From Deltaproteobacteria bacterium (GTDB taxonomy: Bacteria; Myxococcota_A; Polyangia; Nannocystales; Nannocystaceae): a DNA stretch of 64,000 bases. Below are positions 48,546 to 57,170 of the stretch, piece by piece; positions within the stretch are counted from its first letter, which is position 1, and the number at the start of each line of letters is the position of its first letter. The translations under genes were made by a program, and so were the position numbers. The DNA lies in NCBI GenBank assembly GCA_016709225.1, contig JADJEE010000012.1, forward strand, positions 1,903,501 to 1,967,500. Reading direction: 5' to 3'. The notes beneath the pieces were generated by a model that was given only the letters and a program-made list of their open reading frames with translations, ran no database searches and was not told the DNA's origin.

Positions 48546-49976
48546 TCAGCCCATCGCGGGGCCCTGGTACAGCACCGGCAGCGGCGAGCGACGGCCCTGG
48601 GTCGAGCTCCAGAACTCCGGACTCGGCCGCTGGTCGAAGTCGCCGTTGTAGTAGCCGTAGCCGCCGCCGGGGCTCGACTCGTAGTCGCCCGACGAAAGTC
48701 CCATGCAGTTCATGAACGTCACCAGCAGGTTCGACAGCGGCAGACCGCGGCCGTCACCCTCGAGGCGGTAGTCGATGTAGTTGCCCTGCTGCAGGCGGCC
48801 GCCACCGCCACCCGCGACCAGCACCGGCATGTTGTCGTTGTTGTGCTGACCGTCGATGTGCACGCAGCCGTACTGCATGCACCAGTAGACGATGGCGTTG
48901 TCGAGCACCGTGCCCTCGCCCTCGGTGATGGCATCGAGCACGCCGAGCAGCCGCGCCACGCGGGCGCCGATGTGCTTGAAGTCGTCGATGATGCCGGAGT
49001 CGGTCGCGCCGTAGAGCTCGTGGTGCTCGGTGTGGCGCGTGCCGTAGCCCTGCGACATCCCCATCGTGATGCTCGCGACCCGGGTCAGATCGCAGGCCAT
49101 GGCGGCGGCGAGGATGCGGAACTGGTTGTCGATCGTGCGCTCGACGTCGCTCTCGTCGTCGAGGGTCGGCGCCTCGCAGATGGCGCTGATCGAGCCATCG
49201 ATCACGTCACGGACGAGATCCATGTACGCGTTCAAGCGCTGCTTGTCGTCGGCGGAGATGCGGCCGCCATCGCGCACGCGGCGGTAGTCCTCGTAGACAC
49301 CGTCGACCAGCTTCTGCTCGCGCGGGTCGAGCCCGTCACCCTGCGCGGCGGCGAAGCCGGCCGCGAACGGATCGAGGATGCCCTGGGTCTGCTTGACCGG
49401 ACGGACCATCTGGGGGTCGCCGTCGCCGCGCCACGAGAACGAGCGGTTGTTGCTGTAGTCGTCGCCCGACACCGGGTTCATGTTCACGACCCGGCGCACC
49501 TCGGGCACGTCGTCGCCGTAGACCTTGCTCGAGCGCGCGATGACCATGTCGACCGACTCCTGGCCCGACAGTGGCGCGGCCTCGTCGTTGTCGACGCCCG
49601 AGGCGTAGCCCGAGGCGCAGGTCGCGAACACGTAGTGGTGGTTGGGGTTCTCGATCAGCACGTCGAGCCCGCGCAGCACCGACATCTTGGCGCGGAAGGG
49701 GTCGAACGCCGCGCCGAGGATCGGCGAGATGTCGCCGCCGATCTCGTCGAGCGCCTGCAGGTTGACGTTGGGTTCGGGGCGCACGTTGGTGGTGCGATCG
49801 CCGAAGAACAGCGGGATGCTGGGGCCGTAGGGGTTGAGCAGCTGGATGTAGCGCACCGGCGCCGCCGCGACCCCGGCCTGTGCGCCGCGGGGCAGCAGCG
49901 ACGAGAGCCAGGGCACCGCGAGCGTGAGTCCGGCACCGCGGAGGAACATGCGACGGCTGGATCGGGAGAGCTTCAT
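48546..49976 (-). CDS. DUF1552 protein with Tat signal
   Basis: Exported protein of 476 aa of the DUF1552 family. The N-terminus has the twin-arginine motif SRRMFLRGAG (residues ~7-16) and an LTLAVPWLSSLLPRGAQAG hydrophobic segment, so it should be exported folded. Blocks typical of the family include QLLNPYGPSIPLFFGDR, MSVLRGLDVLIENPNHHYVFATCASGY, QESVDMVIARSSKVYG and DFKHIGARVARLLG. The biochemical role is unknown; DUF1552 genes are almost always paired with a DUF1592-type gene in planctomycetes and myxobacteria. That pair is seen here: its ATG overlaps the stop of the upstream DUF1592 gene (ATGA). Confidence 0.88.
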   Translation of the reverse strand: MKLSRSSRRMFLRGAGLTLAVPWLSSLLPRGAQAGVAAAPVRYIQLLNPYGPSIPLFFGDRTTNVRPEPNVNLQALDEIGGDISPILGAAFDPFRAKMSVLRGLDVLIENPNHHYVFATCASGYASGVDNDEAAPLSGQESVDMVIARSSKVYGDDVPEVRRVVNMNPVSGDDYSNNRSFSWRGDGDPQMVRPVKQTQGILDPFAAGFAAAQGDGLDPREQKLVDGVYEDYRRVRDGGRISADDKQRLNAYMDLVRDVIDGSISAICEAPTLDDESDVERTIDNQFRILAAAMACDLTRVASITMGMSQGYGTRHTEHHELYGATDSGIIDDFKHIGARVARLLGVLDAITEGEGTVLDNAIVYWCMQYGCVHIDGQHNNDNMPVLVAGGGGGRLQQGNYIDYRLEGDGRGLPLSNLLVTFMNCMGLSSGDYESSPGGGYGYYNGDFDQRPSPEFWSSTQGRRSPLPVLYQGPAMG

Positions 49977-51754
49977 GGCACGTGCTTCCAGAAGATGTCG
50001 TCATTGGCGATCGCGGCGACGAAGACCTCGAGCAGGCTGTCGTCGTGGCTGCGCTGCTCCATCGTGAGCAGTGCGCAGCCATCGACCTTCGCGTCGACAC
50101 GGCGCATGCGGTAGTACTCGAGCACGCGCCGCGAGAAGCATGCCCGCGCCTTGTAGCTCTCGACCATCGCGTCGACGAACGCACCGGATCCGTCGATGGC
50201 CTCCGGGCCACCTTCTTCGATCCTGGGCTCCTCGACGTGGGTATCGATCGGCCAGCTGTTCTGCACGTTGCCGTCGGGATCGAGCAGCTGCTCGGTGGTG
50301 CGGGGCATGCCGACCTGGTCGTAGCCCTCGAACGCGAAGCCGAGACCGTTGATCACGCCGTGACAACCGGCGCACGCGCCGGCATCGGTCAACAGCGTGA
50401 CCTTGTCGCGGTTGCTGAGCTGATCGAGATCGCCGAGCTCGTCCTGGCGGGCCATGACGGCCGCTGGATCGGGCAGGCCCAGCTCGTCGCACAACAGCAG
50501 CTTGCGGATGTGGGCCCCTCGCAGGATTGGGCTGGTCCGCGCACCGGCAGAGGCCAGCATCGCAGGGCGGTGAAGCAGTCCGCGGTGTTGGGCGGCGTCG
50601 ACCGGAGTGTCGCCGCTGGCGACCTCGGTGCCGAACACCTGCGCCAGCGTCTCGCTGCGCGGGAACGCTGCGGTCGAGCCCATCAGCGTCGCGAAGTCGT
50701 CCTCGCGCCACACCACGTGCTCGAAGAACTCGTAGGCCTCGGCCTGCATCTGCGCGCCCAGACCCTCGACGTCGGCGATGCCACCCAAGGCCGCGACCTC
50801 GGGCAGCGGGTCGGCCACGGAGGTCAGCTTGGCGTAGTAGCGGAAGAAGTCGTGGACCTTCGGACCCGCGAGCTGCTGCCCCATCAGCCGTCGAACGTGC
50901 TGCTCGATGGCGTCGACGCTGTCGAGCTCACCCGCACGGGCGGCCGCGAACAACTCCTCGTCGGGCATGTCGTCGATCGCGAAGTAGGACACCCGCGAAG
51001 CGACCTCGAATTGCGTGAGGTGTACGCGATCGCCGTCGGTCTCCTCGGTGCCGTACTCGAGGTGGAACACCAGCGAGGGCGCCTGCAGCAGCCGACGCAG
51101 CAGGTACTCCATCCCCTCCGCGCCGCCACCGGACTCGACGAACCACGCCACGTAGTCGGCGATCTCGTCGTCGCGGAGATCACGGCGCCAGATCTTTGCG
51201 CCGAGCTCGGTCGCGACCGCGGCTGCGCAGGCCTCGTCGAGCTGTCCGGCACCGACGCAGACGGGCAGCTGTTGCTGCACCCACTGCGGATCGGCCAGCC
51301 CGACCTCGGCCGCGCGCTTGGCCACGCCCGACAGCGCGAGCGCGAGACCGACCGGCGGATCGATCGCGAAGTCCCCCGCGAGCACCGTCGCGTCGACCGG
51401 CAGCGCCGCCAGACGTCCGTCGATCTCTGGATCGGCGACGAGCTCCGCACCGAGCAGGCGCGTGAGCGTGTTGCGCAGCTCGGTGCTCGACAACCGCCGC
51501 ATCTGCGCGAACGACAGGCCCCGCTGCTGCCGCTGCTCGTCGTCGCACGTGTAGTACATGCGCGGATCGACGGGTTCGCCGGACTCGCCGCCGGACTCGA
51601 GCCCACCACCGTCGCCGTCGGCCCCCGCGCCGCCGCTGGCGGCGGCACCGTCGGGCAAGCCGACGTAGCAACCCGTGATCGCCGCGAGCGCGAGCGCGAC
51701 CGCCGTCATGCCCGCAACACGCGAGTCCACGCCCCCCGTTGCTCGTCGATCCAT
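49973..51754 (-). CDS. DUF1592/DUF1588-type cytochrome-like lipoprotein
   Basis: Exported protein of ~593 aa. The signal ends LALAAITGC, a lipobox. After a Gly/Ser/Ala linker come the domains found in planctomycete-type DUF1587/1592/1588/1585 proteins. Blocks include LSFAQMRRLSSTELRNTLTRLLGAE, YLLRRLLQAPSLVFHLEYG, RVSYFAIDDMPDEELFAAARAGEL, RGLLHRPAMLASAGARTSPILRG and a single haem site CAGCHGVINGLGFAFEGYDQVG near residue 465. It probably transfers electrons to or with the Tat-exported DUF1552 partner. The start is ATG 51754 (AGGGA upstream); ATG 51775 is an alternative. Its start faces the ECF sigma gene, with about 120 bases between. Confidence 0.88.
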   Translation of the reverse strand: MDRRATGGVDSRVAGMTAVALALAAITGCYVGLPDGAAASGGAGADGDGGGLESGGESGEPVDPRMYYTCDDEQRQQRGLSFAQMRRLSSTELRNTLTRLLGAELVADPEIDGRLAALPVDATVLAGDFAIDPPVGLALALSGVAKRAAEVGLADPQWVQQQLPVCVGAGQLDEACAAAVATELGAKIWRRDLRDDEIADYVAWFVESGGGAEGMEYLLRRLLQAPSLVFHLEYGTEETDGDRVHLTQFEVASRVSYFAIDDMPDEELFAAARAGELDSVDAIEQHVRRLMGQQLAGPKVHDFFRYYAKLTSVADPLPEVAALGGIADVEGLGAQMQAEAYEFFEHVVWREDDFATLMGSTAAFPRSETLAQVFGTEVASGDTPVDAAQHRGLLHRPAMLASAGARTSPILRGAHIRKLLLCDELGLPDPAAVMARQDELGDLDQLSNRDKVTLLTDAGACAGCHGVINGLGFAFEGYDQVGMPRTTEQLLDPDGNVQNSWPIDTHVEEPRIEEGGPEAIDGSGAFVDAMVESYKARACFSRRVLEYYRMRRVDAKVDGCALLTMEQRSHDDSLLEVFVAAIANDDIFWKHVP

Positions 51755-51835
51755 ACGTCCCTCGCCCCGACCCATGCGGGTGATCCCGCGGCCTGTTCGA
51801 GGGAGTCCGACTCGCGGGCGGTTTGTCCCGCGCTC

Positions 51836-51864
51836 TTGAAAACTGCGCGCCGCGGGGGCAAATT
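51836..51864 (+). promoter_or_regulatory. Possible -35/-10 promoter for the ECF sigma gene
   Basis: TTGAAA (51836-51841) is followed after 17 bases by CAAATT (51859-51864). The GTG start is 11 bases further on. The -35 is good for a housekeeping promoter; the -10 is weak. Confidence 0.4.
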
Positions 51865-51875
51865 GCCGGGCGCGC

Positions 51876-52502
51876 GTGGACGATGACGACGAGGTCGCGC
51901 TGCTGCACGCCTGGCGTGCAGGCGATCGCGCCGCCGGCGACGAGCTGATGCGCTCCTACTACGGTCGCGTGCTGGGCTTCTTTCGTCTGCGGGTGCCGAC
52001 CGTGGCCGAGGACCTCACCCAGCACACGTTCCTGGCCTGCACCGAGGGCCGCGAGCGCGTGGTCGGCTCGAGCGTGCGAGGGTTCCTGTTCGGGATCGCG
52101 CGGCACCTGTTGCTCAAGCACCTCGAGCAATCACGGCGCGCCGAGGATGCCGCGGAGCTCGGCGCGGGCCAGCCGCAGAGCATCCTCTCGCCCAGCGGCG
52201 TGATCGCGCAACGGGCCGAGCACATGTTGTTGTTGCGCGCACTCGAACGACTGCCCGACGAGACCCAGATGCTGATCGCGATGCACTACGTCGAAGGCAT
52301 GCGCAGCCGCGAGATCGCCGAGGCCCTGGGGGTGCCGACCAGCACGGTGACGACGCGGCTGTCGCGTGCGCGCGAGGCCCTGCGCGAGCAGCTGACGACG
52401 ATCCGCGCCGCGCCACATACCCGCGCATCGCTGCTGTCGGAGCTGGACACGTGGGTGTCGTCGCTGGGGCCGCTGCTGCGCGGGTATCCCGATGCGAGCT
52501 AG
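51876..52502 (+). CDS. ECF-type sigma factor upstream of a Ser/Thr kinase
   Basis: Sigma-70 family protein of 208 aa. Region 2 (residues ~10-80) has HAWRAGDRAAGDELMRSYYGRVLGFF and VAEDLTQHTFLACTEGRERV. Region 4 (~115-165) has LERLPDETQMLIAMHYVEGMRSREIAEALGVPTSTVTTRLSRAREALREQL, with a ~30-aa C-terminal tail. It starts at GTG 51876. The kinase gene begins 24 nt after its stop, with its own -10 box between. No classical anti-sigma gene is adjacent, so activation may involve the kinase; ECF factors next to Pkn-type kinases can be phosphorylated by them. This link is inferred. Confidence 0.88.
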   Translation: MDDDDEVALLHAWRAGDRAAGDELMRSYYGRVLGFFRLRVPTVAEDLTQHTFLACTEGRERVVGSSVRGFLFGIARHLLLKHLEQSRRAEDAAELGAGQPQSILSPSGVIAQRAEHMLLLRALERLPDETQMLIAMHYVEGMRSREIAEALGVPTSTVTTRLSRAREALREQLTTIRAAPHTRASLLSELDTWVSSLGPLLRGYPDAS

Positions 52503-52507
52503 CGGCC

Positions 52508-52513
52508 TATACT
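52508..52513 (+). promoter_or_regulatory. TANNNT -10 box (TATACT) for the kinase gene
   Basis: TATACT ends 13 nt before the GTG at 52527, within the 24-base gap after the sigma factor gene. It is the best -10 match in the window and would give the kinase operon a short-leader promoter of its own. Confidence 0.5.
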
Positions 52514-52526
52514 GCCCGTTCACCGC

Positions 52527-53942
52527 GTGTCGCTGCCCGCCCATCGCACCCTCACCGTGCGCGGCCTGAGTCCGGGCACGCGCCTGGGTCGACATGTCGT
52601 GGTGCGCCGCCTCGGCAGCGGTGGCATGGCCGAGGTCTACCTGGCGCGACTCGACGGACCCCAGGGCTTCGTCAAGCCGGTCGCGCTCAAGCTCATGCAC
52701 ACGCACCTGCTCGACGACCCCGCGTTCGTCGAGCTGTTCGGTCGTGAGGCCCGCATCGCCGCCAAGCTCGATCACCCCGGCATCGTCGGCGTGCTCGACA
52801 TCGGTGAGGCCCAGGGCGAGCACTACCTCGCGCTCGAGTACGTCCACGGTCGCGACCTGCGGCAGGTGCTGGTCGACGCGCGCAACGAGCCGCTGCCGCT
52901 GGGTTGCGTGCTGCGCATCGTCATCGATGTCGCCGATGCACTCGCGCATGCGCACGGGCTCCACGACGCCGCCGGTCGGCCGCTCGACATCGTGCACCGC
53001 GACGTCTCGCCCAGCAACGTGCTGGTCTCGTACACCGGCGTCGTGAAGCTCGCCGACTTCGGCGTCGCGCGGGTCGTCGAGCAGACCCAAGCAACCCAGA
53101 CCGCCTCGCTCAAGGGCAAGCTCGGCTACATGTCGCCCGAGCAATGCCTGCAGGAGGCGATCGATCGGCGCAGCGACGTGTTCTCGCTCGGCGTGGTGCT
53201 CTACGAGGCCACCACCGGTCGACGTGCGTTCGTCGGCGAGCCGCTCGCAGTACTCAACGCGGTCATCGACGGACGCTTCGTGCCGCCCGAGCAGGTCCGC
53301 CCCGACTACCCCGCGGGGCTGGCCGCGATCGTTCGCCGGTCGCTCGCCCACGAGGTCGACGCGCGCCATCCGGGCGCCGATGTCCTCGCGCGCGAGCTCG
53401 AGGCGTTCGCCGCCACCGCCGGCCTCGATGTGTCGCGCGAGGCGCTCGCGCGCGAGCTGGCGCGACGCTACGGCGCACCGGCCCTGCCCGACCTCACGCT
53501 GCATCACACCGACGAGCCGCCGTCGATGCCCGAGGACGACGCGACCCTCGAGCTCTCGACGCTGCGTCGCGCCACCGTCACGCCGACGCGATCGCGGTGG
53601 GTCTTGGGTGGCGTCGCGTTGGCCGCTGCGCTGGGGCTGGGCCTCGCAGGCTGGTCGTTCGCGCGGGAACCGGTCGAACCACCACCAACGATCGCACCCG
53701 CAGCGAGCGAAGACACCGCCCCTGCGAGCATCGCTCCGCAGACCGCGGCGGTGCCGGTGCCGGTCATGATCACCGCGCCCGAGCCGACCTCGCAGGCGCC
53801 CCGCGTGGCCGCACCGACCGCACGCACGCCGCCGCGCAACCGTCGGACGTCACGGGCGAAGCCAGTGACGACCTCGCAGCCGTCGCGTCCCGAGTCGAAG
53901 CTCGATCCACGCGACGCCATGCTTCCACGGTCGGCACGATGA
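52527..53942 (+). CDS. Pkn-type Ser/Thr protein kinase with one membrane anchor
   Basis: Eukaryotic-like protein kinase of 471 aa. The kinase domain (residues ~22-285) has the glycine loop RRLGSGGMAEVYLA, the ATP lysine in PVALKLMH, the catalytic loop IVHRDVSPSNVL (HRD), the DFG motif in KLADFGVARV, and GYMSPEQCLQE with DVFSLGVVLYE. A regulatory segment follows. A transmembrane helix (~355-375, GGVALAAALGLGLAGWSF) leads to a Pro/Ala-rich periplasmic tail ending in Arg/Lys/Ser. HRDVSPSN is the usual form in myxobacterial kinases. The substrate is unknown; the adjacent ECF factor and TPR protein are candidates. Start GTG 52527. The stop overlaps the next gene (ATGA). Confidence 0.92.
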   Translation: MSLPAHRTLTVRGLSPGTRLGRHVVVRRLGSGGMAEVYLARLDGPQGFVKPVALKLMHTHLLDDPAFVELFGREARIAAKLDHPGIVGVLDIGEAQGEHYLALEYVHGRDLRQVLVDARNEPLPLGCVLRIVIDVADALAHAHGLHDAAGRPLDIVHRDVSPSNVLVSYTGVVKLADFGVARVVEQTQATQTASLKGKLGYMSPEQCLQEAIDRRSDVFSLGVVLYEATTGRRAFVGEPLAVLNAVIDGRFVPPEQVRPDYPAGLAAIVRRSLAHEVDARHPGADVLARELEAFAATAGLDVSREALARELARRYGAPALPDLTLHHTDEPPSMPEDDATLELSTLRRATVTPTRSRWVLGGVALAAALGLGLAGWSFAREPVEPPPTIAPAASEDTAPASIAPQTAAVPVPVMITAPEPTSQAPRVAAPTARTPPRNRRTSRAKPVTTSQPSRPESKLDPRDAMLPRSAR

Positions 53943-54625
53943 GCCCCGCGGCCTGGTGGCTCGCGGCTCGTCTGCTCGCGCCCGACGACGACGCGTGGCG
54001 TGACAACGAACACTTCGTGCGCGGCACGCAGGCGTACGCCGCGGAGCAGTGGGACGAGGCCGCCAGGGAGTTCGAGCTCGCCAGCGACGAGCAGCCCCAC
54101 GCGGTGTTCCTGTGGGCGTGGGCGCAGTCGCTGCGCTTCGGTGGCCACTGCGACGAGGCGGTCGTGGTCTACCGCCGCTACGTCGAGCTCGACGTCAGCG
54201 CGCTCGAGCGCCGCGATGCGCGGGCCAACATCCGCGAGTGCGGCGGCGAGCCCGAGCCCGCACCACCGCCACCGGTCGCGGCCACGCTCGACGTACCACC
54301 CCCGCCGGTGGCCGTGCCCGCGCCGGTCGCCCGCGATGGTTGGGGGCACGGGCTGACGTGGTCGGGGCTCGCGATCGCGGCGGCCGGTGGCGGCCTGCTC
54401 GGCGCCGCCCATGCCCGCGCGCAGCGGGCCGACGCCGCCGGCAACGAGGTCGACTACGCTCGTGCGATCGATTCGGCGCCCGCGATGTCGCGGGCCGGCA
54501 TCGCGACGCTCGGTGTCGGCGCAGCGCTGCTGACGGCCGGCATCGTACGCTTCGCCGTGCTTGCCGCGCGCGCACGCCGAACGCAACAGGCGGCAGCACG
54601 TCCGCGCCTGCAGGTGCAGCGATGA
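53939..54625 (+). CDS. TPR-like membrane protein
   Basis: Protein of 228 aa. The N-terminal part (residues ~1-110) has TPR-like helices, including NEHFVRGTQAYAAEQWDEAAREFELASDEQPHAVFLWAWAQ and EAVVVYRRYVELDV. A Pro-rich segment (~110-135) follows, then two hydrophobic helices (GLTWSGLAIAAAGGGLLGAAHA and GIATLGVGAALLTAGIVRFAVLAARA). A leading AAWWLAARLL may be a signal or a short helix. No family is recognised. It is encoded with ATGA overlaps on both sides between the kinase and a lipoprotein, so it likely forms a signalling or envelope-sensing complex with them. Confidence 0.7.
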   Translation: MSPAAWWLAARLLAPDDDAWRDNEHFVRGTQAYAAEQWDEAAREFELASDEQPHAVFLWAWAQSLRFGGHCDEAVVVYRRYVELDVSALERRDARANIRECGGEPEPAPPPPVAATLDVPPPPVAVPAPVARDGWGHGLTWSGLAIAAAGGGLLGAAHARAQRADAAGNEVDYARAIDSAPAMSRAGIATLGVGAALLTAGIVRFAVLAARARRTQQAAARPRLQVQR

Positions 54626-56037
54626 GGCGCGCGACCCCACGCACCCTGGCACTCGCGGTGCTGTCGCTCTCGAGCTCGTGCATCGATCGCAGCGCGTATG
54701 CCTGCCACGACGACGTCGAATGCAACTCGGCGGCCGGTGGCGCATGTGAGCCGCTCGGCGTGTGCAGCTACCCCGACGACGCGTGCGACAGCGGGCGCCG
54801 CTACGGCGGATACGCGGGCGTGCTGAGCCATGTCTGCGTGGAGGCCGATGGCACCACCGCAGTGGTCACCGACACCACGACGACCGCCGATCCGAGCGTC
54901 GCGACCACCGCGGTCAGCGACGACGCCGGTGGCTCGAGCACCAGCGCGACGGACACCGGCTGCGTCGACGGCTGTCCGATCCCCGGGGGTACCGAGCTGT
55001 GGAGTCTGACCTTCGACGGCGACGTCCACGGCAACGATCGCCTGTCGAGCGTGATCACCAGCGCCGGCGGCGACATCTTCGCGGCCGGGGTGTACGGCTC
55101 GGCGACCGCCGACGCGCTGCTCGTGCGGGTCACACCGGACGGTGAGCTGGTGGCCCAGCGCGTCCACGACGTCGAGGGCGGCGACGACGATCTGATGGCG
55201 CTGCAGCAGGGCCCCGACGGCACCATCTGGACCTGCGGCCGCGGCAACAGCTCGACCGGGGGCCTGCGCGCGTGGCTGGGACAGTTCGACGTGCAGCTCA
55301 CCGATGACGCGCCCAAGAGCAGCGTGACCATCGACCACGTGGTGTGTCGCACGCTCGGCATCGCGGGCGTCGGCACCTGGATCGCCGCTGGCGACGACGG
55401 CGACTACGGCGGCGGCTCGTGGATGTACACCTTCGCCCACTGGGACGCCGACGGCGGCAACGTCACCCTCACCACCGAGCCCGTCGACGATCGCTGGTCG
55501 GCCAGCGCGCTCACGGGTGACGGCACGCTGTTGTTGGCGGGCGTGCAGGCCGGTCAGGGCATCGTCACGACGAGTGACGGCAGCATGCTCGGCGACAATG
55601 TGCTCGGCGACGGCGCGGGCGCGCGGCCGCAGGGGCTCGCGGCGATCGGGGACACGGTCGTCGTCGGTGGATTCGAGAACACCGCGGGCCAGGCGGATCG
55701 ATGGATCGGCGCGTTCGATACCTCCGGCGCACCGCTGTGGAGCTGGCGCGCGACCCCGCCCGTCGCGATCGGCGACGAGGTCGAGTCGCTCGCGATCGAC
55801 GGCACCGGCGCGGTGATCGCGGTCGGTTTCGTGGCCGACGACGTCCGCCGCCGCTGGGCGATGAAGCTCGATCCCGACGGCAGCGAGCTGTGGTCGAAGA
55901 CGTGGCCTGCAGCGGCCGATGCCCTCGACGCCGCGCGCGACGTCACCGTGCTGCCCGATGACGGCATCGTGGTGGTCGGCGAGATCACCACCGACGCGTC
56001 CGCCCAGGACGCCTGGATCGCACGCCTGGCGCCATGA
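54622..56037 (+). CDS. Lipoprotein with beta-propeller-like repeats
   Basis: Exported protein of 471 aa. The signal MRRATPRTLALAVLSLSSSC has a lipobox-like end. A cysteine-rich segment follows (CHDDVECNSAAGGACEPLGVCSYPDDAC; residues ~28-57) and then a Thr/Ser/Asp/Ala linker. The main domain (~120-470) has repeated segments such as DLMALQQGPDGTIWTCG, SALTGDGTLLLAGVQ, QGLAAIGDTVVVGGFEN and DVTVLPDDGIVVVGEITT, similar to propeller blades found in many myxobacterial surface proteins. No enzymatic motif is visible. It is the last gene of the kinase run and probably the extracellular partner of that system. Confidence 0.75.
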   Translation: MRRATPRTLALAVLSLSSSCIDRSAYACHDDVECNSAAGGACEPLGVCSYPDDACDSGRRYGGYAGVLSHVCVEADGTTAVVTDTTTTADPSVATTAVSDDAGGSSTSATDTGCVDGCPIPGGTELWSLTFDGDVHGNDRLSSVITSAGGDIFAAGVYGSATADALLVRVTPDGELVAQRVHDVEGGDDDLMALQQGPDGTIWTCGRGNSSTGGLRAWLGQFDVQLTDDAPKSSVTIDHVVCRTLGIAGVGTWIAAGDDGDYGGGSWMYTFAHWDADGGNVTLTTEPVDDRWSASALTGDGTLLLAGVQAGQGIVTTSDGSMLGDNVLGDGAGARPQGLAAIGDTVVVGGFENTAGQADRWIGAFDTSGAPLWSWRATPPVAIGDEVESLAIDGTGAVIAVGFVADDVRRRWAMKLDPDGSELWSKTWPAAADALDAARDVTVLPDDGIVVVGEITTDASAQDAWIARLAP

Positions 56038-56081
56038 TCGCGCCGGTGCTCGCGGCCAGGGCGGGCCAGTCGCGGGACCCC

Positions 56082-56090
56082 TGCTATGCT
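56082..56090 (+). promoter_or_regulatory. Extended -10 box TGC-TATGCT for the ATPase gene
   Basis: TGCTATGCT ends 12 nt before the ATG at 56103 and is identical to the box at 10684-10692. It argues for 56103 as the start instead of the upstream ATG at 56034. Confidence 0.55.
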
Positions 56091-56102
56091 CGTGCGCGCA
56101 CG

Positions 56103-57170
56103 ATGTATCTCCTTCGCGCGCAGCTCGAGCAGGTGCCTCCGTTCGGTACGATCGAGCTGCCGTTCGCCGACGAGGACGGTCGCGCGCGCCCGCTCACCGT
56201 CGTGCACGGCGCCGGCGGCGTGGGCAAGACGGTGCTGCTCGCGGTGCTCGGCGCGACCCGCCCCGGCAACGCCACGGTGCTGTTCGGCGGCTCCCAGGGC
56301 ACCGTGCCGATCGCGACCTGCGAGTGGCAGCTGGGCCATGACGACCCCGAGCGTCCCCACCCGCTGGTGATCGCGACGCCGGTGCAGCCGCGCGCGGGCG
56401 AGGACGAGCTGGCCGCGATGCGACGACGCGAGCAGGCGCTGTTCGAGCGTCGCGCGAAGGATGGCGGCTTCGTGTTCCTCACGTTCCCCACCATCCGGTG
56501 GTTCTCGCGGCAGCCGGTGGCGATCCACGCCCCGACCCGCACCGTCGCGCACTACGACGTGCGCTCGACCGTGAACCTCGACGATGCCCAACGCGCCGAC
56601 CTCACGCGCGACACCAAGACCGCCCTGGTCTACGCCGCGGTCGCTTCGGCGCTCACGCCCACCGTGCAGCGCGAACGCAACGCCCAGCGCGAGCGCTCGC
56701 CGCTCGACATGCGACTGTTCGGTGCCGCCATGCGCGAGGTCGTCGACAGCATCGTGCAGCTGGCGGGCTTCTCGTACGTCGGCGTCGATCCGATCTCACT
56801 CGAGCCGGTATTCGAGAGCGCGGGCAACCGCCGCGTGCCGTTCGACGGGCTACCGACCCGCGGCCGCCACCTGGTCGCGATCGCGGCGCTGTCGGTACGC
56901 ACGCTGTGGGCCGCGTATCCCGGCACCGATCCCCGCGTGTCCGAGGCCGTGATCGCGGTCGACGACATCGATCTCTACCAGGACGCACACGTGCAGGAGC
57001 GCATCGCCGGCGCGCTGCGCCTGGCGCTGCCGGCCGTGCAGTGGATCCTCACCACCAGCTCGCCGATCGTCGCGGGCGCCTGCGCGGCCCACGAGATCCT
57101 CACGCTGCGGCGGCTGCCCGACGACGAGCGCGTCGAGCTGTTCGTCGATGCGCAGGCGCAGACCCACTAG
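56103..57170 (+). CDS. RecF/SMC-like AAA ATPase, stand-alone
   Basis: ATPase of 355 aa. The N-terminus MYLLRAQLEQVPPFGTIELPF resembles the opening strand of RecF/AAA_15-type ATPases. Walker A is VVHGAGGVGKTVLLAVLG (residues ~38-55). The C-terminal Walker B-like segment is AVIAVDDIDLYQDAHVQERIAGALRLALPAVQWILTTSSPIVAGA, where the usual DE is DD. Family members have the IDEIExHLHP...TTHSP pattern. The middle region is a helical insert. Related proteins occur in DNA repair and in antiphage systems (OLD/AAA_15), but no nuclease is fused or adjacent here, so the role is open. The TAG stop overlaps the CTAGTACC octamer. Confidence 0.78.
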   Translation: MYLLRAQLEQVPPFGTIELPFADEDGRARPLTVVHGAGGVGKTVLLAVLGATRPGNATVLFGGSQGTVPIATCEWQLGHDDPERPHPLVIATPVQPRAGEDELAAMRRREQALFERRAKDGGFVFLTFPTIRWFSRQPVAIHAPTRTVAHYDVRSTVNLDDAQRADLTRDTKTALVYAAVASALTPTVQRERNAQRERSPLDMRLFGAAMREVVDSIVQLAGFSYVGVDPISLEPVFESAGNRRVPFDGLPTRGRHLVAIAALSVRTLWAAYPGTDPRVSEAVIAVDDIDLYQDAHVQERIAGALRLALPAVQWILTTSSPIVAGACAAHEILTLRRLPDDERVELFVDAQAQTH

